A stretch of DNA of 64,000 nt from Harmothoe impar. Lineage: Eukaryota > Annelida > Polychaeta > Phyllodocida > Polynoidae. The position numbers and the translations under genes were made by a program. Shown here piece by piece: positions 49,801 through 61,445 of the stretch (positions are counted from its first letter, which is position 1; each line of letters begins with the position of its first letter). The stretch lies in assembly GCA_947462335.1 (NCBI GenBank), contig OX381713.1, positions 22,808,381 through 22,872,380 of the forward strand, written 5' to 3'. The notes beneath the pieces were generated by a model, which was given only the letters and a program-made list of their open reading frames with translations, was not told the DNA's origin and ran no database searches.

Positions 49801-52800
49801 GATGGTATTCATAATGGTATATAGACAAATGCCAACGCCCATTGATACCTTCTCAATGTAGTTGGTATTTGTGTTTATTTTTTAAATTTTAAGCCATATA
49901 ATGAAGGAAAACAGCTTTTTCTTAGCCCATCGAATACGACCGTATTGTATTCAATAGGGGCATTGAATACGGCCTTCCAGTGCTTAAGCATAGTGAAACA
50001 TGTATTTCAAAATTTCCACAGTTTTTGCCCCAGATAAGCTCAACTCATTGGACTTAACCTTTCAACAGATGGTTGACATTTTTGTCGGATGTATGATGAA
50101 CTAGATTCATAGTCATGTATGTGAATCTTTTAAAGAGACGGTATTTACTAGAAAGTACACGTTAATCTTAGGCGCCAATATATATTGGAAAGTTAGATAA
50201 GTTTAAAGCTTGAGTTAATTTATATGTTGTAGATTGAATTATATTGAAGCATTTTTGGCGATATGCATTTAGAATGAGTACTAGAATAGGCTTATGTTTG
50301 GTATACTAATAGTGTACTCCCACTGGAAGAGTAACACATATGTAGACTGGCGAAAATATAAGATAAAGCAGTATCAGTTTTGTGAAGCCATCTATCTCAT
50401 TCAGTTAGGTACCTTTAGAGACAGAAACATGGAGGTATGCTCTTTAATTATCAACTATTAAACCTCTGTCAACAGAGCTGACAATACTTCCTTTGGAGGA
50501 AGGATGCTGTAGAAATGTAAGCTGTTGTTTAAATGCAAAGGGTTAGAATATTGTTTGTAGCAATTATGTTTTGGGCAATGTATAATTCTTGATTTCTCAT
50601 TACGATTTACCTGATTTGCCGTTGGAAGCTGGAACATCACAATTTTTGTCATGAATAACTATCATATAATTATGGTGCCTCTATTGCCATAGAGATTTAC
50701 AATTCAAAGGAATGAACTGCAACAGACTAGCAACGACTAGAAATGCATGGGAATATTATATTGATGTCACTTTTATGTTTATTCTGTCAAATCCAGTATA
50801 GCCTGAGTACTAAATGTCATCTGTCAATACAAATATATGTCTGGCTACTGTGGAGGAGTTAACCAATGCTTAGGTCACTAGATTTTGCCTGGCCTGATGC
50901 AATACAGGCGGATCCAAATGGTCTCGTGAAAAGAAAGGGAATTATCATGTTGGATCCCATCGGACATTTTTAGGGCAATTTCTTCGGCAGTTTGCTTTCT
51001 TGGGTCCTGAGACCTTCTTGAGCATGGAATTGTAAAGGACCTGTGGGGCTTAGCGTTAGCTGAGACCTGATCAGCCACCGACTGGGTGATCTGTTTTTAA
51101 CAAGAGGTGGGGCCAGGCCCCGTTAACGGAGTGCCAACATTTTAAAATTACTCTCCCCCTGAGGGATGGAAATATTTTACAACTCCCTGGTGAAGGGGTG
51201 GACATTTCCACATTAATCCAACATTAATTAAGTGTGCATTCTCACCTGATGATCCTGACCCTTGTCCTGTCCCTTGTCCTGTGCCTCCTGTAGACGTGGG
51301 GGGAGTGGTAGTGAGTGTAGCTGCCACGAACCTCACAGACACCTGGATCACAAGGTAAGTAGAATTAGGCTGCTGTGCCTCCTTTTTATCATTTACAGTG
51401 GGGCTATCACCAAGAGGGCGAGCCTCATTATGTTGTTAGCCCATTTAGGCCATGAGAGTGCCGCTTTAATTTAAAAGACGTGTATAGATAGTGGAAGCCT
51501 CAGTTATAGATAGAGCGTGTCTAAAACCTATAGTAAAAACTCTGAAATTGCTTGGTGATTCAAATATACTTATTGTGCTCAGTCTATACGAAAAGGTTTC
51601 CGCCTTACAGGACATTTGGTCCTGCAGATTTGTTATTCTGCAGGCCTGGCTAAATGTTTGCAGGCCCGGATACACAGAGGAATTGATTGTATATAGAAAT
51701 TTAGTATAAAGCTACAATTTATACGTAGGAAGTGATGATGGATAGAGGTTACCGATATTCAAATCATTTTGATAATTACAATTTGTATAATTTTGGGTAC
51801 CTTTCTACACAATATTCAGGTTTTCTAGTTTACTCTCTAGAAACCTTAATAATGGTCTGATTTATAAGCCATAAAAATTGACATGTAGATTTGGATCATA
51901 GCCAGCCATTGGGGCCGGTAGACATAGACTTTCTCCCGGACCAGCAGGCTTTTAGCCGTCTAAAGCTGGTGGGCGGCAGGTTTTTGTATAGACTGTGTTC
52001 TCATCTGAAATCAATTTAAACATAACCCTCGGACATATTCATTAGCTATGTGTACCAACCCTGAATCCTGTGCCAACATCTGAGTAGTCGGAGGTGAACC
52101 TCAGGTAGAGTTTGTTGGAGGTGGACTGTTGGACAGGGGGTAGGAGGGCTCCACAGACTGACGTCATGAGGGGGGAGTTGGAGCCGCGGCCATTGTAGAT
52201 CTTCAAACTGTCATACTGACAACCATCAGAGTGTTCAATGTCAAACGCCTCAAAGGTCAGCTGGACGTTCTGCAATAAGAGAAGGGTATGATTATTAAGA
52301 CATTTGGTTTTGATAATTTAATTTTGAAATTAGGATGTGGATACAACATACTTGATATTCTATTAAAGTTAAAATGGCAAATCGAGGGTCGATATGCAAA
52401 GTCCTGTTTACTTCCTTTAGAATTTAAGCACTATTTCCTATGTGATGTTGTGGTCGTATTTCGAAACGTTCATGCCAATACCTTGTGGAAAATCTCATTA
52501 ATTTTTTTTACATATAATGTATCAAATTGGTAAAGTTATCCCCCGTGGGCCCTGGATGTTACTGATAATGTACTCACCATGCCTTATGCTTTATGGTGCC
52601 TGGATGCTACTGATAATGTACTCACCATGCCTTATGGTGCCTAGATGCTACTGATAATGTTCTCACCATGCCTCATGGTGCCTGGATGCTAATGATAATG
52701 TCCTCACCATGCCTTGTGGTGCCTGGATTGCTACTGATAATGTTCTCACCATGCCTTATAGTGCCTGGATGCTAATGATAATGTCCTCACCATGCCTTGT

Positions 52801-54302
52801 GGTGCCTGGATGCTACTGATAATGTACTCGCCATGCCTTGTGGTGCCTGGATGCTACTGATAATGTACTCGCCATGCCTTGTGGTGCCTGGATGCTACTG
52901 ATAATGTACTCACCATGCCTTGTGGTGCCTGGATGCTACTGATAATGTTCTCACCATGCCTTATGGTGCCTGGCCTGGATGCTACTGATAATGTTCTCAC
53001 CATGCCTTATGGTGCCTAGATGCTACTGATAATGTTCTCACCATGCCTTATGGTGCCTGTATGTTACGGATAATGTATTCACCATGCCTTATGGTGCCTG
53101 GATGCTACTGATAATGTTCTCACCATGCCTTATGGTGCCTGGATGCTACTGATAATGACGATTGTACTCACCATGCCTTGTGGTGCCTGGATGCGCCACT
53201 TGCAGACGTTATTGACTGGGTACTCGGCGGGGTACCCAGGAGTGGTCAGCACTGTCTCTGAATTCACTACCATGACCCCATTACCACATCTAGCAGGTGT
53301 TTGTCGCTTCTGTCTTGATCTCTGCAAGTAGATAGAATATTTACACAAGGATTAATTATTACCAAATGCTGTCCTCGGCTTTGCAGGTACAATTATGGAA
53401 TATTCGTAAAAGGATTAGTTAGGCAAAAAAAAGTTTGTTTTAGGTCACCCGACTGACCCTATCAAAACAGGGCCGACCCTAAGTTTTTTTTATGCAAATT
53501 TGAAGAAATTGTCATATTTTTCCCCTCTTCTGGTCAATTTGAGGGTCTTCGGAAAGGCTGGATAGTACTTTCATGTTTTAAAAAGAAAATCCGACCTACC
53601 GACCCTACATTCTCTTGCCATGTTACCTGAAACATGCCCTTTTTTGGCCTTGGTACCACATTATATTAGTCTCGATCAAAGTCCAGTTAAATGACATGCC
53701 TTTCTCTAAAAAATGGTTGAAATAATTTGCAATGTATATTTGGGACAATGTTTTATATAGTCATTATACATAACATATATACATGTGTGATCTATGTGTG
53801 GCCTGTCTGCTGATTATTCTACTAGCGACACAGCCGAAAGTATCATCATACCGATGTACATAGAGCTAGAATAGTAATGATAGATAGACCGAGATGTTAC
53901 ACTGTGTTGTTATATACGTACCACAGAACCCTTTATCAATCGGAACAAGTCACTGCTGTCTTCATTCTTTTTGTCTGCAGGGCTCCTGAAATATTCGATA
54001 GCATCTTTGTAAATGACAGATGTATAACATTATGAAATGTTATGGATATTAATTAATTCAAGTAATGCCTGGCTTTGAATCTGTCGGCATATCTGCTGAT
54101 ATGCCTAGTTATGGCTACCTGCTTATAAGTTATAGTAATGGGCGAGATAACACAATACTCTCAAGGATTGAAACTAAAATGTATGCTGAATCTTCAGCTT
54201 TAAAAGGATTTATTTATTATAAAGTGACAGATAGATGACTCACCCTGTGGCTTCTGCAGCTGCCCACATCAGCAGGAGGCAAAGTACCAAACGCTGATCC
54301 AT
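42268..54302 (-). CDS. Secreted CUB4-trypsin serine protease, 16 coding exons (839 aa)
   Basis: Minus-strand exons: 54302-54244, 53985-53922, 53321-53172, 52269-52060, 51342-51246, 49759-49632, 49073-48696, 48266-48026, 47520-47372, 46935-46771, 46015-45901, 45399-45231, 44735-44473, 43409-43264, 42705-42552, 42299-42268. They give 2520 nt in one frame with the stop. The ATG is the first base after a TTACAG acceptor. Residues 1-19 form a signal peptide ([19 protein letters not shown]). A basic RSRQKRQ site at 42-48 may be cut by a proprotein convertase. CUB1 spans about 50-172, then a Thr/Gly linker ([14 protein letters not shown]), CUB2 195-325, CUB3 325-440, CUB4 447-570, each with the YDxxxIYDG-type core and GxxFP or GxxxP turn. 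A Gly/Asn linker precedes the trypsin domain (601-830). The CUB modules probably bind partners or calcium-dependent ligands. The 5' UTR is spliced to an exon at 59413. Exact family member is not assigned; the order resembles developmental and immune CUB-proteases of invertebrates. Confidence 0.88.
42880..43253. repeat. Tandem duplication of about 185 bp next to the exon-14 donor
   Basis: Two highly similar copies (TTTGGGAAAGACATGCACTT...GTATAGTAAAGTAAAT) fill most of the intron between protease exons 14 and 15. The second copy stops about ten bases from the exon-14 donor. Confidence 0.8.
43565..43715. repeat. Dispersed repeat, copy 1 (TTCTCTTAGCCCAT family)
   Basis: Shares AAGCCAT-AT-GAAGGAAA, TTAGCCCAT and GGGGCATTGAATACG with 49885-50015. 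Both copies are in protease introns; no ORF. Confidence 0.6.
43745..43818. repeat. (TA)n microsatellite
   Basis: About 70 bp of alternating TA directly adjoining the inverted-repeat element at 43821. Confidence 0.9.
43821..44448. repeat. MITE with about 40-bp TIRs in a protease intron
   Basis: Ends CATATATGTGACGAAACCTG and CATATATGTGACAAAACGTG (complement of right end), both running on to ACATTAGGGG. About 628 bp, no transposase. Its right end is some 25 bp from exon 13, so it almost touches the donor. Confidence 0.75.
46151..46192. repeat. Perfect 17-bp hairpin
   Basis: CCATATACTACTCACAC and its exact complement around an 8-base loop, in the intron between protease exons 10 and 11. No further context. 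Confidence 0.6.
46385..46745. repeat. AACGTTAT-rich MITE family, copy 1
   Basis: Two adjacent blocks with TTATTTTACGTCA-AATAACGTTT and TATAACGTTATGCCATAATA. The second block is nearly the same as 62462-62600, and a third copy lies at 47850-47960. Palindromic AACGTT cores; no ORF. The second block ends about 25 bp from exon 10. Confidence 0.65.
47095..47236. repeat. piggyBac-like MITE, copy D
   Basis: Left CTCTTTAAGTGCGGCATG, right TCCTTAAAGGG with TTAA at 47237-47240. Contains the CTGCACTGGTGCATCATGACG block. Between protease exons 9 and 10. Confidence 0.6.
47850..47960. repeat. AACGTTAT-rich MITE family, copy 2
   Basis: AAAACGTTATCCAACATGTC and TTAAAAACGTTATTTTGAGG with GGCTCCTTATTA in between; diverged relative of 46385-46745 in the other orientation. 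Confidence 0.5.
49885..50015. repeat. Dispersed repeat, copy 2 (TTCTCTTAGCCCAT family)
   Basis: Diverged copy of 43565-43715 in the intron between protease exons 5 and 6. Confidence 0.6.
50016..51245 (-). other. Intron between protease exons 5 and 6, rest
   Basis: No exon, ORF or repeat that I can support. Confidence 0.4.
52560..53172 (-). repeat. Minisatellite grown from the CUB1 donor of the protease gene
   Basis: Fourteen intronic units of about 41 bp plus the real junction. On the minus strand each reads GCATCCAGGCACCATAAGGC, ATG, then GTGAGTACATTATCAGTA. The first 23 bases copy the coding end of exon 3 (IQAPQGM), the rest copies its donor and intron start. Most units keep a full GTGAG donor. 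Confidence 0.9.
53420..53650. repeat. MITE of the CAGGGCCGACC family, copy 1
   Basis: Inverted ends GGCAAAAAAAAGTTTGTTTT and the complement of CATGCCCTTTTTTGGCC; inner TCAAAACAGGGCCGACCCT. Same family as 56675-56995. Between protease exons 2 and 3. Confidence 0.7.
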
Positions 54303-55034
54303 CTGTAAGATAACAGGACATGAGTATTGTTCAAAGATCTGGAATAAGAGGGAAGATACTAACACAGCAGGAATTAAAATGCAGTTAAAACGTTCCTCCC
54401 ATGGTACTCCCATCCACCCAGGACTCACACACGATACTCCTATTACCACAGAGGGTTAACATCAAATACAACTATTCACACACCGTTGAAGATCAGGTCA
54501 TAGGAAACCCCCTTGCTATTAGTACTGCAAATAGACTAAATAAACTATAATGCATATAGTTCTTTACCATAGAAGGGTCCAGACAAGGTTTAGACAGGAC
54601 CAACCTGGACTCACCTGGAGTAGGGTCCCGTGTAAATAATGATAAAGTGAGTGAAGTACCTCTCCTATACACAGTCATGGGTTGAAGTAACAATCTACCC
54701 CAGGTACCTTGCCTATTCATATGTGGTGCTAATTTTTCTTTTCTTTTTAATTTTCATGAAACCGCCCAACAGTTTGTCATTATTGTGTCACTACAGTAAC
54801 ATGGCAACTATTGATATTTTTGCTTTAAAAAAAGACACAAAAGCGTGTTGTAGAGATCCAGTACCGGAGACCAGACGTCCATGCTGAGTGGGGACCATGT
54901 AGCCATGGTTACAAGGACGCTTAGGGAATTCCCAATGTGAGATCAATACATGTAACCATAGGCAGTCTGATGGGTGTCAGCGACAACCCTCATCACTCAC
55001 TCTGGTCCCCTATCCTTTCCTGCCGTTCGGCACA

Positions 55035-55260
55035 CCTGTATGGCTCTAGACCCCTAAATTCGATATGGCGACATGGGCATTTCTTAAAATCGACATGTGA
55101 CATGAGGCCTAGTGACATGCAACATGAGGCTTAAAAAGATAATGACATGGGACATGGACAGTTCTTAAAATCGACATGGGACATGAGCATTATTTAGCGA
55201 CATAGACATGCGACATGGTGATTTCTTAAAAATCGACATGCGACATGGGGACCCCCCCCC
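55035..55260 (+). repeat. Dispersed GACATGG-rich repeat, copy 2
   Basis: Starts GGCTCTAGACCCCT, then ATTCGATATGGCGACATGGG and irregular GACATG units interspersed with ATTTCTTAAAATCG; ends in a C-run. Close match to 61220-61445. Confidence 0.75.
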
Positions 55261-56674
55261 CCCCATCAAGGGCCCCACCTGTCTGCATCACCTCTGCTCC
55301 CTTCCTGCCTCTCTCCAAAATACACCGTGTTACTCTCCGCACCCACCTATCTTGAGTGTCTCCCCCTCCCTTGCCCTCAATCTCCCTCTATACCCTCGTC
55401 CACTCTTACTGATATTGATGCCTTTACGTCACGGCTAGGTGGACTCTGGTCAATATCTTATAGGCATACATCTAGAAACTGCCTGTCTCAGCATTTTATT
55501 TTCCATACCATGATTACTATACCCTTAAAAAATCCCCACGGTTTAGATAATTATGTTCAAGATTGTGTTTGTATACTATAGCAACGGCGGTGAATAATGA
55601 TTGAATATAGATGTGCTAAGATAGATTCACCATGAGTCGGACACTTATATTTAGACAAACAGTGGCATTTGAAGTTAGTCATGTACAATATGACTTCCAG
55701 TGTTTGTTTTTCGGAAAGAATAACACTTACACTTTATCATTATTCACAAATAAAGAGCATAAAATGTTTGAATAACCACAAAATCAAGTGTCCGTCTCAA
55801 AGTAGGCCTATGTGTCCAACTTCAGGTGAATCTACCCTATATGACGGTGGAAATCACCATAGTACAGTGGAACGTTGTCACATGCATCTAGTGTCCACAT
55901 CCATGTATTAACACACTCCAGAAAACACATTTCTTCCCACACTCCCATCTATAATGGACGACAGCTTTTAGTATATGAATAATTAAATTGTTTTTATACA
56001 ACTCTTCTTGCAGCTTTAAAAAGAAAACAGAGAATTTGGTCACCAAATTCTCTGTTTCATAAACCTACAGCTAATTCTAAAGGGTCCGAATGCTGTGCCC
56101 TGGTGTACAGAATACCTTTTTGGAGGGTGTTTCATTTTATAATTCAAAGTAGCCACACCTCTAATTGAAATATTGGTCGTGAATATAGAAAGGTCAAATG
56201 TGTAACCCCCAATCCCAGTAGCTAGTGGGTTTCCCACAATAAAGGCTTCGTCGTACAATGCCTCAGAAAAGGGTGTGTACTTAACTATAGCATATCCAAT
56301 TAAATTGCCTTAAATTGGCACCTTCAAAAGATATAGCATGCTTATACAATGTACATACAAAGGGCTTTTGGTAACGATTCTGCTGCTCGACCTTGAAAGG
56401 TAGGTAAGCTTTTGTTCAAAGTTTTGTATTTTCTCTGTAAGCTTTTCCACGTTTGAATGCCAAATCGTATCAAATTATAAGCAGTAGCATCGTATCATGC
56501 ATTTGAATAAACAGTGGGAAAACATGGTGTTTGTTTGACTAGATATTCAATTGCAGATCGCCCAGGTGAATCCTTCATAAATTAGTTGAGATATCCAGTG
56601 TAACAACTTCTGCGTTTATCTCTTTTTTTTCTGTCTCTATCTCTCACCACTCTATCTATAGGTTTGTGCAACAA

Positions 56675-56995
56675 TAGGCCAAAAGAAAAGGTGTGTTTCA
56701 GGTTACCTGACCCTAGGTACCTAGCAAAACAGGGCCGACCTTATAAATTGTTATCCAATTTTGAAAAAAAAAATCTAGTAATCTTTGAGCTATTTCAGAG
56801 ACAGAGTCAAATTGATAGTCCAAGAGTCAATGCTGTTGTCGGAGAGTGGGCGCTAAAGTTTGCGAGTCAATTTTTGGCTACTTTTCAGGCCAAAATAATC
56901 TTTAAAAAATAAATTTAAAAAAAAATCCCAACCTACTCTACCTAGATTTTCAGACTATGTAACCTGAAACACACTTTTCTTTCAAATGGCCTAAT
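56675..56995. repeat. MITE of the CAGGGCCGACC family, copy 2
   Basis: Left end TAGGCCAAAAGAAAAGGTGT and right end complement TAGGCCATTTGAAAGAAAAG, both running into GTGTTTCAGGTTAC. About 320 bp. Better preserved than 53420-53650. Confidence 0.8.
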
Positions 56996-56999
56996 ATTT

Positions 57000-58680
57000 T
57001 GTTTGGTTCCTTCGGGTGTACACTTAGTTATATAATCATACAGATCTATGGTGTAACGCCCTTGCACAAACCAGTTCTAAAGAGGGAGAAAGGGTCCACA
57101 CACATAAGAAGGCAATGTCTGGTATCTGGGCCCCTCAGAACCCTAATCTATAAACCCCTAATCGATCTGAAAACAGGACCCCAGGCCAACTAATCCGCAC
57201 ATTTTTTTAAGTTGTTTACAACTTTACTTGGACACGGCCTCAGTCAAGACTGTGTAAGGACAGCACTGAAGTTGCCAACAGCCACGAGATTAGCAAACAT
57301 GTAAACTGATGGATAGTAGCATTTCCTATACATTGTGTTGATAATAGTACTGTTTGGGTGTTCACATAACTATTAATTTTGATTGGCGCAGGTCTGGGTA
57401 TCTTAATTTATTTATCAATCGACAGAGCTATCAAAAGTCAGACAAATGCCACCCAGGGCCGGGCGACGCCAATGACCCAGGAGATACCCCGAGTCAATGG
57501 GCTGGGTTAGGGTCTCTACAACGATGGCCCAGTGGAGCCTCTGGCAGTCTGGATGGAGGCGGCCATCATGTAGGACACCAAATCTCATGCCAATCTAAGG
57601 AGTGAGGGGGGGGGTCTTTTTTACGTATTCATTTTGCCATGAAGGAAGGGAATGGGAGTGGGAAGAGACAGATATAGCCCGGTTATAGGAAAAGGCAGGA
57701 AGGTATTGGAAGTGGAAGGGCAGAGGGTGGAATGGGCGGGGGTTGCTAGAGAAGGAGTATGTACCCAAAGATTATGTAGGTGCATTGTGTAGTAAGGTGC
57801 TATTCTGTCAAACTATGCAACCCAGCCCATGAATGCAACCTCACACCAATTTAATATTCAAGTAAATGCTGATTATTTTCTTAATACCCCATACCCAGTC
57901 ATGCTATTTACCTGCCACTAATATAGATTATCCAGACGCCACCGGTTTGTAGGATGTAATCAGAACAATAGCTCTGCCAACCTGTGCCCTTGGCAAGGTA
58001 ATACTACTATCACTTATACTATAAGTAATACCCTGAGACGCCTACATATAGCTCAGTAGCTGTGTCAAGCTTACATCAGTCAGGGCACAAGACAGCCCAG
58101 GATTGGGGGATTAGCCAAAGCCTTTACACCAACAACTTAACGAATTCTAATAACAACTAAAAGATTCACAACAACATACATTTTCTTGTTAAAGGGATTA
58201 ACATAACTGTGAATGCTCCTGCTTTGTTGGCGCTATGTATGTGGGGATGTGTATGTCGGCTCCCCTAACCTGCTCTCTGAAAGGTATCCATCTTCCAATC
58301 ACAAATAATCGTATAGCAATAGTTTCTGGCAGGTTTATATATCATAAACACAGGCCAAGAAAGGTGGTGAGACCTCTTCTGTGCCCAAAGAGATCTGGCC
58401 ACCACTCTTGGCCACTCTTTCAGTATCCAGTGTTTATCAATAAATCCTGTTATGAGTTCAATATGCCAAACACAAAGCTAGATTGACCAATGTGCCAAGA
58501 CTTTTTGATTATGTACATTTTATATAACTTGGTCAGCCCTAATAATATAGTACTGCAAGTAAGAAGATTGATACATTATACACATATAACATTAACCAAG
58601 TCACACTGCTATACGATAATAACAATAATATTTTCTTCAATCAGAAGTTTTCCCTCAGAAAAGAATCTTTTCGCAGGCTA
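57000..58680. other. No gene or repeat recognised
   Basis: Several short frames exist, none with a domain, signal peptide or splice context. Part of the protease 5' UTR intron. Confidence 0.4.
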
Positions 58681-58684
58681 TTAA

Positions 58685-58834
58685 CCCATTAAGGCCGACC
58701 AAAAAAATATTTGCTGGTGAAGGGGCCGGGACATTTTCATAGGAACTCTCCCAGGGCCGAGCCTTTGCTGATTCCCATAGAGTTATGATGACCAGCCACG
58801 GCATCGACTATAGTCGATGCTCGGCCCTAAAGGG
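58685..58834. mobile_element. piggyBac-like MITE with intact TTAA on both sides, copy E
   Basis: TTAA (58681-58684), CCCATTAAGGCCGA ... TCGGCCCTAAAGGG, TTAA (58835-58838). 150 bp with an inner palindrome GCATCGACTATAGTCGATGC at 58801-58820. This is the cleanest copy and shows the target rule of the family. Confidence 0.85.
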
Positions 58835-59412
58835 TTAAAGCGACTACATGTACATAGGTCGGACCTAGCGTGGCGATTTCTTCAATTTAACAGAACCTTT
58901 ACCCTCGGTTATATTACTAGACAGCCGCTTATTCAATGTGGACATGCAAATTGCAATTTTAGTGCTTCAGAAAGATTGGAAGACCCTTCTACCCCCGGGG
59001 CATACCCAAGTCGGGCGATACATTAAAATCAGGCGCGTTATCGTTATCCCCATGACCAATCCGAGGAATAGTAAAGGGTACAAACGGCTACTTATATAAA
59101 CAGGGAAATCTGATCTAAAATAAATGAATATCCTGTTTTCAAAAAGCTCTCATGCACTTTTATAGCTTCATGTGATCAGAGTCCATAATCACACAAAATT
59201 ATCTCAAAATGATCTTGATACCAATACCATCACAGAAATGGCAAGTTCTGCTCTTCTAAATCAAATAACGAAAAGTCAGATCCTTATTGACCAATGCAGG
59301 AACTCTCCTGCATAGGACACATTTCAGACGATCCATAAACATGTGCATTAATTTAAAACTAAATGAATAAATACAGACGATGTTCAATTCAGGCTGTAAA
59401 TAAAGTCCTTAC

Positions 59413-59578
59413 CTGGTCAGGTGTGTTGTACAGGTGAGTGTGTGGCTTGAGGGGTAGTAGACCAATCTGCAGGTAGGTAGAGACAGGTGGGTACTAGGAG
59501 AGCCTGTACAGGTGGTAGGGCCTGGTCAGGTAGGTAGGTAGGTAGCTGGTTGTGGCTGTGGCAGTAGCAGAAGCTGGT
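59413..59578 (-). other. Predicted non-coding first exon of the protease gene
   Basis: Runs from the start site predicted by the TATA box to a CAG|GTAAGGAC donor at 59412-59413. Contains GGTAGGTAGG-like runs. It would be spliced to the ATG exon at 54302. The start is an estimate. Confidence 0.5.
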
Positions 59579-59605
59579 TGTGATTGCCTTGAAGGAAAGC
59601 AGTCC

Positions 59606-59613
59606 CTTATATA
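59606..59613 (-). promoter_or_regulatory. TATA box of the protease gene
   Basis: TATATAAG on the minus strand in GC-rich surroundings (CCGGTATATAAGGGACT), about 195 bp upstream of the first-exon donor, the right place for a core promoter. Confidence 0.6.
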
Positions 59614-59703
59614 CCGGGCTACCCCCACTCACCCGCTCCCCAAGCTGTAGATCGTGATACCCCACCTGGTGGTTCTAAATCCGGCATCTAGGGGGTAGGT
59701 GGG

Positions 59704-59711
59704 TGACGTCA
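59704..59711. promoter_or_regulatory. CRE-like palindrome TGACGTCA
   Basis: Full consensus CRE/ATF site about 95 bp upstream of the TATA box. Such position is typical for CREB/ATF or AP-1-type regulation; binding is inferred only. Confidence 0.45.
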
Positions 59712-59713
59712 TT

Positions 59714-61219
59714 GGGACTGGTCACTCCCCCAACACTCAAGAAACATGTCCAGGTTTGATTCACTTTGATTGAGGGATATACTTAGATATGCCGGGTATT
59801 ATTCAATCAGTGCGCTGCATGTTTTTCCTGTATGCATTCCATGGCTTAGTTGTGGGTAGAAATTAAAATGAATTAAACAGGAGTGGTTAAAATACCTTTA
59901 TAATAGTATAGATAATCGGAAGTGCAATCAATATTCCCATTGCAGAGGAATGAGTAGCATAACTTGATAGAATTCCCCATCCACACCCAAGCAAATCTTA
60001 ACCCACAAGTGACGGAAAGAACACGGTAAATGTCTTCCTAAAATTATCTGTAAGAGTTTATAGTTAATGTAATTTAGGTTTAGGTAGTTGTTTGGTTGTA
60101 TGGTTGGTTGTATGATTGCTTTACGCCCTATAGATAACAACTATTAAAGGTCTCGTCAAGGGCGGTGATGGTGATGGAATCTATGAGGTGATGAAGGCAG
60201 AAAGCATGCTCCTGCACGTTTACTGAGGCAATGGTTCTTTTACATCCCACACTACATAGACATAGTGTGAGATGGACAGGCCTTTGGTGTGCGGGGGGAG
60301 GGGAGAGGTCGCAGCTGTAGCAGCAGAGATGTAATTGATTTAGTTCCATCCCCATCTCGCGATACATTTTAATATCAGACTTTATTTGATCATCCATAGA
60401 ACATGTTTACATGCATTGGCCTACACATTACTCCAATCAATGTATGTGGAAGGAGATTGGAGTATGACGTCGGGTGGTCAGTGGGGGGTGACCATTGTAT
60501 AAGGGCCGCACGATGTCACACACTATTAATACTCACACCAGGGATTTAAAGTATACTTTATACCATGCTCACACACACAGAAATAGTGCCTTGTTTGTAA
60601 ACAAGAGACGGTGGTAGATCTGTGCCTCTGTACCTCTCATAATCATACCACCTTTATGCATTTGTGTGTGTATGTATGTATTTTTCCTGGACAACTAAAT
60701 ACTAATTAGCGATGAATAATCATCAATAGGGCCTAATTATTACAATCACTGATATGAGTGAAATGATCATAAATCTTAAACGTTTACTAAACTTTGATCT
60801 CCTTGCATCGTCTAGTTGTGTGAGTCGGAGGGGCCACTAATCGGGAGTCGTGAGTGTCTCTTGACCATCCCAAACCAAAATGACAGAAATGATTCAATAT
60901 TTTAGATAAAGTGCAGTAAAGCCACAATGAGTTGAGATAACACCACAAGAGTCAGTCATCACCAGTAGTCACACCTAGAACACATTCTTCCCCAAACAAC
61001 ATGTATACACACATCAAATCCAGGATATTGGTTAGACATCTACAGTGATCAATACACTGATGGGGATGGTCATAGATCGTCACGACTGTGGTTGATTAAA
61101 TTTAAATGAATCAATACTGCAGGGAGAAATACAGATGAATAACCCCGTCTTACTCATCTATACTTGTGTTTTACGTACACATTTGGGAAGGGTAGGGACA
61201 ATACTGATAACGGGGATGA
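59714..61219. other. Intergenic, no gene recognised
   Basis: No supported exon. Frames up to 89 codons lack domains and splice context. Confidence 0.4.
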
Positions 61220-61445
61220 TATATGGCTCTAGACCCCTAATCGATATGGCGACATGAGCATTTCTTATAAATCGACATGAGACATGAAGCCTAGTGACAT
61301 GTGACATGAAGCTTAAAAAGATAGTGACATGGGACGTGGACAGTTATTAAACTGTGGGACATGGGACATGAGCATTATAAAGCGACATAGACATGCGACA
61401 TGGTCATTTCTTAAAATTGACATGCGACATGGGCACCCCTCCCCC
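61220..61445 (+). repeat. Dispersed GACATGG-rich repeat, copy 3
   Basis: Near copy of 55035-55260: GGCTCTAGACCCCTAATCGA, GACATG units, GCGACATAGACATGCGACAT, then a C-run. Confidence 0.75.

Larger units (their letters stand above)
54303..59412 (-). other. 5' UTR intron of the protease gene
   Basis: 5.1 kb between the non-coding first exon and the ATG exon. It holds a GACATGG repeat (55035-55260), two MITEs (56675, 58685) and no exon I recognise. Another donor-like CAG|GTGAGTCC on the minus strand at about 54612 could end an alternative first exon. Confidence 0.45.

Noticed and set aside
57354..57605. 83-codon plus-strand frame in the protease 5' UTR intron
   Set aside because: Gly/Pro-rich composition without domain or splice support.
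60128..60397. 89-codon minus-strand frame with several cysteines
   Set aside because: No signal peptide, domain, splice context or repeats; length is within chance.
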